Source: Platerodrilus igneus (lineage: Eukaryota; Arthropoda; Insecta; Coleoptera; Lycidae). From it: DNA of 64,000 nt. Shown here in pieces: positions 57,658-64,000 of the stretch. The position numbers and the translations under genes are program-made. A model generated the notes under the pieces. The model had not been told where the DNA came from. It saw nothing but the letters and a program-made list of their open reading frames with translations, and made no database searches. Positions within the stretch are counted from its first letter, which is position 1; every line of letters starts with the position of its first letter. The stretch covers positions 62,001 to 126,000 of the forward strand of contig JARFIW010001178.1 of the NCBI GenBank assembly GCA_036346225.1, read 5' to 3'.

Positions 57658-57671
57658 GTTCCTTATATACC
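57658..57671 (-). promoter_or_regulatory. TATA-like motif next to the minisatellite (left arm)
   Basis: The minus strand reads GGTATATAAGGAAC, directly beyond the end of the GGTCAT array. Mirror copy at 58228-58241. Confidence 0.5.
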
Positions 57672-57701
57672 AAATTTAATCTCCTGCTCACATAACCACA
57701 T

Positions 57702-57848
57702 GACCATATGACCAATGACCACATGACCACATGACCATATGACCACATGACCACATGACCACATGACCACATGACCATATGACCATATGACCACATGACC
57801 ATATGACCACATGACCACATGACCATATGACCGCATGACCATATGACC
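57702..57848 (-). repeat. GGTCATAT/GGTCATGT 8 bp minisatellite, left arm
   Basis: About 18 units of 8 bp alternate between GGTCATAT and GGTCATGT variants, with one GGTCATGC and one shortened unit near 57712. ORFs through it read as MVMWSYGHVV repeats and are artefacts. The order of variants differs from the right-arm array. Confidence 0.95.
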
Positions 57849-58057
57849 TAATTGCTTTTTAATGAGTTTTCTCATTAAAAACCCATTAGCACTAATTGCT
57901 TTTTAATGAGTTTTTCCATTAAAAAACAAGTGTGGACCTAGGTTAGATAAAAGGAAAATTTAATAGGTTAGGCCAGCGCCGGGCGCTGGAAAAACTCATT
58001 AAAAAGCAATTAGTGCTAATGGGTTTTTAATGAGAAAACTCATTAAAAAGCAATTAG
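57849..58057. repeat. Centre of the inverted repeat: paired 23 bp repeats, spacer and GC hairpin
   Basis: Each arm carries AAAACTCATTAAAAAGCAAT twice near the centre. The 70 bp spacer 57918-57987 is unpaired with the arms. At the right arm's inner edge, CCAGCGCC (57973-57980) and GGCGCTGG (57982-57989) form a GC-rich hairpin around one G. A place where two element ends met is the simplest reading. Confidence 0.8.
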
Positions 58058-58058
58058 G

Positions 58059-58210
58059 TCATATGGTCATGCGGTCATATGGTCATGTGGTCATATGGTC
58101 ATATGGTCATGTGGTCATATGGTCATATGGTCATGTGGTCATGTGGTCATATGGTCATGTGGTCATGTGGTCATATGGTCATATGGTCATATGGTCATGT
58201 GGTTATGTGA
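58059..58210 (+). repeat. GGTCATAT/GGTCATGT 8 bp minisatellite, right arm
   Basis: Mirror of 57702-57848, about 19 units, with a different order of variant units. It ends in ggttatgtgagcaggg. Confidence 0.95.
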
Positions 58211-58227
58211 GCAGGGAGATTAAATTT

Positions 58228-58241
58228 GGTATATAAGGAAC
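58228..58241 (+). promoter_or_regulatory. TATA-like motif next to the minisatellite (right arm)
   Basis: GGTATATAAGGAAC, identical to the left-arm copy. Confidence 0.5.
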
Positions 58242-58384
58242 CTACATATATCCGGACATGTGTTGATGCGCAACCCTGCCGACCTAGGTCGGATAACAAA
58301 ACAGTTCCTAAACCAGAGAATGTAAGCGATATGGCGGTGTCCGACATATTCGACTATTTTCGGTAATATACGCCCCACTCTGTA

Positions 58385-58400
58385 GGATACATAAGGGAAC
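58385..58400 (+). promoter_or_regulatory. TATA-like motif upstream of the initiator-like gene (right arm)
   Basis: GGATACATAAGGGAAC, about 50-65 bp upstream of the ATG at 58449. Confidence 0.45.
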
Positions 58401-58448
58401 AGATTTTCGTATTCAATTTAGTATTTGACGGTAGCTAGAACGGTAAAC

Positions 58449-60253
58449 ATGAGCGTCTCCAAGGTGATTAACGTTTCTCAACTTCTTGGGAATAAAGTGA
58501 AACCGACAAATGAGCGATTTGGATTATGGCTGTTGGCAGAAAAATATGTGCAACAATAATCTGGTGACAGATATTGGCAATATTTGTTATGTCGAAGGCG
58601 AAAAGATGCTGACTGGCGGACTACACACACCAATTACAGAACCATTTTGTGACAATATAATGTTGGTTAAAATTTGCGACCTTTCTGACACCGAACAAGC
58701 ATCTGCAAACAAACGGATGTTTATCCTAAAAAGAAATTTGTGGTCATTTAACAGCTATCTACGAAGAAAGTTCAACTGATTTGTTTCGCTAGGCATGGTG
58801 TTAAAGCTAAGCTTCCGTTTTCTCTGGAAAGCAGTAACAAGATAGGCCAGAGAGTAAAAGAAATTATCGGAAAAGAAGACATCGAATGCATTAATAAAAA
58901 TTCCAAAATCCTATATGTGTTCCATACAAAGTGGAACTAGCAGATGTTAAGTTGGAAACTTTATTGAGGAACTACCAGATATATTAGACGAAGTCGAAAA
59001 AGATTATTTCTATCTTTTGACATGGATGTAACCCAAGATTTTGCAGGCATATTTAGCAAGATGAAGATGTGTAATTATTTAACTACAAACCATAACTTTG
59101 CTATAAGGGCGAATACGAAGAAAAGTGTAATATTATAGTTGACAACGATAAAACTGCGGGGGTTGATTGTTTAACATGGCTAACAACCAATGCAAGAATT
59201 AAGATTTACAACAAATTTGTGTGCCAGATAACAAGTCCTGGTGTTAATAAACAACTTGGCAATCATATACTAGATTTTTACGTTGTCCAGATGTACGTTT
59301 AAGGGAAACATTTGCGTCTACTTTGGCCAAAGAACATGGTATTACGCGATTGGAAGCGACAATATACAACTGTGCGATTGAAGCTATGTCAGTGCGGAAC
59401 GGGTGTATAAACCTTAAAAGACTGTTTAACCTTATTGGAAGATAGTGTTATACTTCCTAAAGGCGCCAATGTACTCGGTACCACTTACCAAAATGTGGAG
59501 TAAGCTATCGGACAAGCTACAAAATAGCTGCTGTTTAGTGTATAATAACCTGCTACAGTACGTGTATTGGGGAATGGCAATACAAAGAAATTGACGGGCT
59601 TGCAAATTAAGTTGTCCAAAAACCAGAGGAAAAGGAAAATTGATAAAGTATGTGCTTTGGCTTTAGTTTTAACTATTTACCTGTAAATTATTTGGAGATA
59701 GTAGAGGAAGATGTCCAAGATAAAATAAAATCTTACACAAGTGCTACATTAAAGCAGGTAGTACATATTTTACACAATCTGCCACACCATATTCTACAAT
59801 TCCAAAAGAAATAGTAATTTCGGACTTGGGATTGATAGATACGCCTAACATTCGTCCAGAGGTTGTACGACAACGCGTAAATATTGGTAGTAAACTCTAT
59901 CCGTTTACGCTAAAGGAAATTGCCCCATTATGTATACCATACGCTGTAAGTGGAAGGAAAAGACAACTGGAATTAGAGGAAATGGATGCAAAAGGCGAAA
60001 ATTGGACTACATGGAAAACACTGCGACAATACGCGATCAATACAAAGATGTGTTAGACAAAGAACATCTTATTAGAGAAAATGAGGAAGAATTAAAAGAT
60101 TATTTTATGTGCCGATGGACTGACTTAGATACATCTGGTTTCTACAAGTTGTATGCATTTGCGGTTAGTAAGAAAGACTCTTTTAGTTATGTAGGCGTTC
60201 TTGCAGAAAAGGATGGTACTAAATCCGTATACTTTTTAAAAGGTTATTCTTAA
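58449..60253 (+). pseudogene. Putative replication initiator-like gene, right arm, frameshifted
   Basis: Same gene as on the left arm. The ATG at 58449 is followed by a shift near 58545 (one extra A) where the left arm is intact. In turn this arm reads through IMLVKICDLSDTEQASANKR, where the left arm is broken. Later breaks lie near 58745, 59015 and 60000. The last open part (59930-60253) encodes RKLDYMENTATIRDQYKDVL and a C-terminal domain with FYKLYAFAVSKKDSFSYVGV. The complementary pattern of breaks suggests a single long original protein of about 600 residues. Confidence 0.4.
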
Positions 60254-60268
60254 AACGTATTTATCAAA

Positions 60269-60814
60269 ATGGCAGATAACAAAGACGAACTAAGGAATGC
60301 GGGTTTCGTAATCTTTGCGTACACCACACGCAAAGGTGTTCCGCTAAACATTGTATATTTACCTAGTAAAGAACCTTTCGGATCATTTAAAACCGAGGGT
60401 CTTACAACCTATAACAACCATATATTCCCAAAAGTGGTGGATATGCAACTACACAACGGCGTGTGGGAGAAAAAGGATTTCCTCCAATACCGACAAGAAG
60501 AAGTCGATCAAGCTAGCAAGATACGTATGCAGGATATAGTGGGAAAGCTGCGATTAAAAGATTGTCACAAGCTGCAAGAATTACACGAAGGAATGGATCT
60601 GGTTGTCGGCGGAATCAAAGACTTTAAATATAGAGGCAAACTTCGGTACATTTTACAATTCGAAAACCTAGACGGTCTTTATGTATCAAACTATTGGTTA
60701 GAAAAGGAGATAGAAGACTTGGGTGTCGATTTAAATTTTAAGCTGCGAATAAAATTAGATAAAATTAAAACCACTGCAAACAAACATAAAGAAAGGACTG
60801 TCTTCTGTGTATAA
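60269..60814 (+). CDS. Conserved 181-aa protein of unknown function
   Basis: An intact ORF starts 16 bp after the preceding stop. It begins MADNKDELRNAGFVIFAYTT and contains VPLNIVYLPSKEPFGSFKTE, an acidic middle (QYRQEEVDQASKIRMQDIVG), and a C-terminal block GGIKDFKYRGKLRYILQFEN followed by VSNYWLEKEIEDLGVDLNFK and a lysine-rich end (KTTANKHKERTVFCV). No signal peptide or membrane segment. The family is not recognised. Position directly behind the initiator-like gene, with a short gap, suggests co-expression. The left arm keeps only a shortened fusion of it. Confidence 0.6.
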   Translation: MADNKDELRNAGFVIFAYTTRKGVPLNIVYLPSKEPFGSFKTEGLTTYNNHIFPKVVDMQLHNGVWEKKDFLQYRQEEVDQASKIRMQDIVGKLRLKDCHKLQELHEGMDLVVGGIKDFKYRGKLRYILQFENLDGLYVSNYWLEKEIEDLGVDLNFKLRIKLDKIKTTANKHKERTVFCV

Positions 60815-60939
60815 CTTTGTATTAAAATTAAGTTTAAATGAGTCCATGCTTGGCATTACATTTTTTAAATTTTATTATGTATAATGTCAGAATAAAAATT
60901 TTAGAATAGTATTACATTGCTCTTTATTTACAAAAGGTT
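60815..60939. other. Short 3' region with a possible poly(A) signal
   Basis: AT-rich, with aataaaaa at about 60891 that could serve as a polyadenylation signal for the preceding gene. Confidence 0.35.
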
Positions 60940-60959
60940 GTGACGTTACCACGAAATAG

Positions 60960-61076
60960 CAGTCACACAGAGAGGGGTGCGCATGGGCAGCGCGCATGGG
61001 CAGGGGTGCGCACGCGCAGGGGGCGCGCATGGGCAGGGTGCGCACGCGCAGGGGTGCTCATGGGCTGGGATGTGTC
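60960..61076 (+). repeat. GC-rich 15-17 bp minisatellite, right arm only
   Basis: Degenerate units of GCGCATGGGCAGGG / GCGCACGCGCAGGGG type. GC content far above the surroundings. It lies in the block missing from the left arm. ORFs across it (GRGAHAQGARMGR) are repeat artefacts. Confidence 0.85.
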
Positions 61077-61099
61077 TGGGCGTACACGAGGGAAGCGGA

Positions 61100-61290
61100 T
61101 GTTAACAGTCACCAAGCATCCAATTCTTTATTTGGATGGTATCGAGTACTTGCCTGCGTATGTATCCGGAGTAAAAAATACGATTTGCATACGTAGCTTA
61201 TTAATAAAATTAGTTTATCGAGGGAAGATGACAAAAGGTACATCGTTCCTAATAGTACAACAATCTACGCATGGGGGCGTAAAGATATAA
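61100..61290 (+). pseudogene. Small ORF, LYLDGIEYLP family (right arm extra copy)
   Basis: HPILYLDGIEYLPAYVSGVK, then RSLLIKLVYRGKMTKGTSFL, ending in THGGVKI. DNA around gagtacttgcc closely resembles that of the ORF at 62662. The shared segment is about 50 bp, so this is a diverged paralogue. The start codon is not certain: the longer ORF from 60940 begins within the GC minisatellite. Confidence 0.35.
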
Positions 61291-61639
61291 GATAGTTGTT
61301 TATATTTGTATATATTAGTTTTAAGATTCCATAATTTTTAAGTTCTTCTCCCACCTTCCAAATCCTTCCGGCTTCTATCCTGGTTGACAGAGTATACGTG
61401 TTATCTCCACGTGGTATTCGCGGGACACGGCGGTTTTAGATTTCTCGGGCGATGGTTGGCTAAGGCATATGTCTTGGTTAGCGAAAAAGGTTTTAAAGAT
61501 GGGTAAAAATTAGTCTTTAAAACGCATAACTTTGTATGGGGTGGTCCTATTTAAAATCTGTTTACAGATTTGGGGTCCCTAGAAAAATTTAATATTAGTT
61601 GATACCTAGCAAAATATATTTATCTTAAAAGAGTGACTA
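61291..61639. other. Spacer, no recognised gene
   Basis: No open frame with a known motif. Confidence 0.4.
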
Positions 61640-61823
61640 CCCCGCGTATAATAAATACAATATAACACTTGTCAACAAAAAAGTTGTTGGGAAAATTAAA
61701 GACGTATTTAATGGGGATCCAGTATTAGAATTTGTTGGTAGTAATGTTAAGTCCTACTGTATTGTAGGCGAGAAAGATACGATTAAAAAGATTAAAGGGG
61801 TCTCACGAATTGTAGTTAAGTAA
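61640..61823 (+). pseudogene. PolB C-terminal-like fragment, right arm
   Basis: The frame reads NKYNITLVNKKVVGKIKDVF, EFVGSNVKSYCIVGEKDT and then KKIKGVSRIVVK before a TAA at 61821-61823. The order of a hydrophobic EFVG..+KSYC strand and a K-x-KGV-x-x-VVK block is one I associate with the C-terminal end of protein-primed DNA polymerase B in Polintons and adintoviruses. Only about 60 codons are present. No polymerase catalytic motif (such as DTDS) is in the window. It is absent from the left arm. Confidence 0.45.
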
Positions 61824-61824
61824 A

Positions 61825-61922
61825 ACCGAGGGTCTTACAACCTATAACGAGCATATACCTCCAAAAGGAATGGACATGCAACTACGCAGCAGTGCGCGGG
61901 AGAATAAGAATTCTCTAAAATA
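61825..61922 (+). repeat. Second copy of the KTEGLTTYN segment (recombination partner)
   Basis: About 20-60 bp around accgagggtcttacaaccta occurs here and at about 60386. The left-arm fusion follows the first copy up to this block and the second copy after it. Confidence 0.8.
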
Positions 61923-62300
61923 AGAAATTAAAGTTTCCATGTACGTAGCACCAGCCATTGGGTAATGGTCGAAATGTGGAACCTATAAAGACGATTATTA
62001 ATTGTGGTTTAGAAAAATAGTAGTTTTCGTGGACTAAATAAAATAGCTTAGACTGGTTAATGTATATGGTTACATATTCTCGTACACATCCACAAACATC
62101 TGTTTACGTCCACAATGGCGATACCGGTAGTTTTGTTTAACAAATAGTAAGAAAAATACGTCAGGTGTTAGTGCGTGAAGCCCATAGGATCGTTGGATTC
62201 AAAAGAACGGTGCGTATGGTGGTCTCCGTTAGAATAATCGAAAGTGGTTAATCAATCGTATTAGATGTTTAAATAAGCGATAGTGTAAATGCCTACATAA
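61923..62300 (+). pseudogene. Right-arm copy of the small MYMVTYSRTH ORF and flank
   Basis: Mirror of 55095-55289, at about 62060-62250. A base missing near 62135 breaks the frame. Confidence 0.4.
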
Positions 62301-62309
62301 ACAAAGATT

Positions 62310-62985
62310 TAATTATCCGACAAAAAGTACGCGATGTGCTACACTTATAAAGAAAGTATGGAATGGTGCTTTTAGCGGCCCTAGCAGTAAAAAGGGTGAC
62401 TGACTTTTCCAAGCAACTACAAGAATAGCAGTAGCGCAGAGAAGGGTATGCATGTATTATACAGTTGCTACAAAATATGTTAGTTTACGCGTAGCTCGGA
62501 TGTGTAATTGATCACGACTTAAAGATCCCTCGGAGGTTTAAAATTCTCGGCCTATTGTCGTTTGAAAATGTTTGTAAATTATCAGAACAGGAGCGGGTCG
62601 AAGTTTAAATTAGATGGATGATTGACTGAGTATTTGCTACCTTTTACGAGGGAATTGGAAGTTGACAGACATCGAGCATCTAATTCTCTATTTGGGCGAT
62701 ATCGAGTACTTACCGGTTCTAGAAATCATTACATGCGGCCGACCGCTATGCGAAAGTGTAAAAGCCTACATAAGCATAATTATCAGACGAAAAAGTGCGC
62801 GATGTGCTATAGAAAGTATACAAAAAAAATGGTGCTTTGCCCAGTCCTAACAGTAAAAAGGAGAGTGACTTTTTCTAGCAATTACAAGAATAGCAGTAGC
62901 GCAGAGAAGGGGTATGCATGTATTATACAAGCGCATTGTTGCTATAAAATATGTTAGTTTACGAGAAGCTCGAACGTGCACAAAT
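62310..62985 (+). repeat. Diverged tandem duplication, right arm
   Basis: Mirror of 54370-55060. Units about 62310-62510 and 62780-62985. Confidence 0.7.
62662..62850 (+). pseudogene. Small ORF, LYLGDIEYLP family (right arm)
   Basis: Mirror copy of 54680-54465: HLILYLGDIEYLPVLEIITC. Ends a little earlier because of one extra A in a run. Confidence 0.35.
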
Positions 62986-63490
62986 TAAATTTTAATCTAT
63001 AATTAACTATGGTCGTAAAAATGTGAAATTAAAGGTTAATTTAAATACTGCTAAGCATATACTTTCGCTCGGTGATTCATTTGGAAAATATTCAAGCCCA
63101 CCATTTCCTAAAGTATGACGTAGAAGTTATTTAAAATTAAATTACTTTATTAGTAAGTATCCTGTAGACAGCAAGTTGGTATTTTCTTAGTAATGGTTTA
63201 AAGTGTTTTTGGTTATAGTAGCACTGCATCTTCTACAGCACGACTTGCACACAATTTGTGTGCGTGTGCTATCACCCTTTTGGATTTTTAATATGCACGC
63301 GATCCGTATAACATGGAAGACGTTTTCCGGTGTTTCTACTAACTGCATTCGCACCATCGACGATGCGAACCGGGTGCATGCATTGACGCTAAATGTATTG
63401 GACGAGCAGCAAGGATTATGACGTCATTTAGTTCCCCGATGAATCCTCAACTTCGTTCGGGTGTCTTCGGAAACCTTCGGTTTGCATTCT
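62986..63490. other. Upstream region of the zinc-finger gene
   Basis: No gene recognised. It contains an inverted match to the left arm and ends at the TATA-like motif at 63494-63506. Confidence 0.4.
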
Positions 63491-63493
63491 ATA

Positions 63494-63506
63494 GGGTACA
63501 TAAAGC
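63494..63506 (+). promoter_or_regulatory. TATA-like motif upstream of the zinc-finger gene (right arm)
   Basis: GGGTACATAAAGC, about 90 bp upstream of the ATG at 63591. Confidence 0.45.
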
Positions 63507-63590
63507 AGGTGCGCAAGAGTAAACTCTTTAGTTATAAGTTAGTTCGCTTACAAGTCAAGTGCTATAGTGCGGATTTTGTTTTGTACTAAA

Positions 63591-64000
63591 ATGGTATCTG
63601 CAAACGTTTTTAAATGCGAGCTGTGTCACGTCTACTTTACCAGGAGGAATGCTCTCAAACGGCACCAGAACAAATGTTGTGGTGTAACATCGTCAAGGTT
63701 GCTTATACATCCGTCCGCAGCAAAGTACTTAAACTGTGAGACTTTGCGGTATCGCTTTTACGAGAATGGGCAACTTACAGCGACACAAGGAAAAACAGCA
63801 CGGTATGTCATTAAGCCGTAAACGTTCAGCTCCGCCAGCTGTTAAAGGGCCTTGTACGAAACAACCACGAATTATGTGTAAAGTATGCGATTTCGAAATG
63901 GAAAAAACTACCTATGTCGCACACTTAAGGAGCAACAAACATAAAAATGCATCAGTTACCGCTACTAGCGACGATTGTGTAGAAATAGTTAGCACAGCGT
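63591..64000 (+). pseudogene. C2H2 zinc-finger protein of PolB-type element, right arm, cut by window end
   Basis: Same gene as 53755-52971. First finger FKCELCHVYFTRRNALKRHQ, then a break (TGA at 63738-63740, and the frame used by LRYRFYENGQLTATQGKTAR is out of phase). From about 63765 the proper frame resumes: MGNLQRHKEKQHGMSLSRKR, PPAVKGPCTKQPRIMCKVCD. The gene is truncated by the end of the window. No ATG precedes 63591 in frame. Confidence 0.6.

Larger units (their letters stand above)
52313..64000. mobile_element. Inverted duplication of a virus-like (Polinton/adintovirus-like) element
   Basis: Two arms in opposite orientation surround a 70 bp spacer (57918-57987). Left arm: at least 53350-57917. 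Right arm: 57988 to the window end, continuing outside. Arms match nearly base for base apart from one-base indels, scattered substitutions and a ~1.44 kb block present only on the right (about 60390-61825). Genes point outward from the centre. The element family is inferred from a C2H2 protein with a GSGW...LEININKYEP-type C-terminus and a KSYC...KKIKGVSRIVVK block, both of which I associate with protein-primed PolB elements. It may be a remnant of an endogenous animal DNA virus. Confidence 0.65.

Noticed and set aside
57702..58210. Regular short repeats as a CRISPR array
   Set aside because: 8 bp units with no spacers, in a eukaryotic transposon context.
57536..58236. ORFs reading MVMWSYGHVVMW, resembling a membrane or repeat protein
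   Set aside because: They are translations of the 8 bp GGTCAT minisatellite, and the same pattern appears in more than one frame.
1..64000. Search for tRNA, rRNA or intact host protein genes
   Set aside because: None could be supported by eye; short tRNA genes could have been missed without a covariance search.

Overview
The window is AT-rich eukaryotic DNA packed with transposable elements. I recognise no intact host gene, tRNA or rRNA. The element set (Penelope-like, Ty3/Gypsy with CCHC and CPxC gag knuckles, Tc1/mariner relatives, a DUF4817 element, pogo, Harbinger, hAT, several non-LTR lineages and a Polinton/adintovirus-like DNA element) points to an arthropod, most likely an insect. 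The order is not resolved from sequence alone. Introns in the pogo and Harbinger genes confirm a eukaryote.

Layout. 1-2.4 kb: Ty3/Gypsy element 1 (minus strand; protease and gag, running off the left edge). 4.0-5.1 kb: Penelope fragment joined through a (TA)n tract to a Gypsy LTR copy. 5.1-6.4 kb: LTR-like sequence with a primer binding site (PBS). 6.46-10 kb: two Penelope-like copies in tandem (minus), the first split by a mariner-like element (6787-8093). 10.3-17.2 kb: a non-LTR element (plus) with ORF1 and an APE/RT ORF2, split by an unclassified 1.8 kb insert. 17.6-19.4 kb: a GC-rich exon-like fragment and a second RT lineage. 21.65-22.25 kb: a LINE 3' end. 22.35-25.1 kb: a pogo element with a PHD-type C-terminus. 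26.27 kb: a second PBS/LTR junction. 28.4-29.7 kb: a decayed mariner-like element. 33.27-37.12 kb: Gypsy 3, with the reverse transcriptase core deleted. 37.13-40.64 kb: a two-gene Harbinger. 40.65-46.78 kb: Gypsy 2 with flanking long repeats. 46.8-51.1 kb: a Jockey/CR1-like LINE split by a hAT (48411-51027). 51.45-52.31 kb: a truncated DUF4817 element.

52.3 kb to the window end is the most unusual part. It is a near-perfect inverted repeat with arms of at least 4.5-6 kb around a 70 bp spacer (57918-57987), and it carries divergent copies of a virus-like gene set. Reading outward from the centre on each arm: a GGTCATAT/GGTCATGT minisatellite, a TATA-bearing leader, a gene whose conserved blocks resemble rolling-circle/Rep_trans initiators, a novel 181-aa protein gene, small paralogous ORFs, and a C2H2 zinc-finger protein of the type found with protein-primed PolB elements. 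The right arm also keeps what looks like a PolB C-terminal fragment. The left arm has lost about 1.44 kb, apparently by recombination between two short homologous segments.

Two features recur across the Gypsy elements. All three have a recognisable -1 frameshift heptamer at the gag/pol overlap. Two have several PBS-like motifs in tandem in the leader. Most coding regions are broken by frameshifts, often one-base changes in homopolymers, so some breaks may be assembly noise. All family calls come from motif recognition by eye; no database search was possible.
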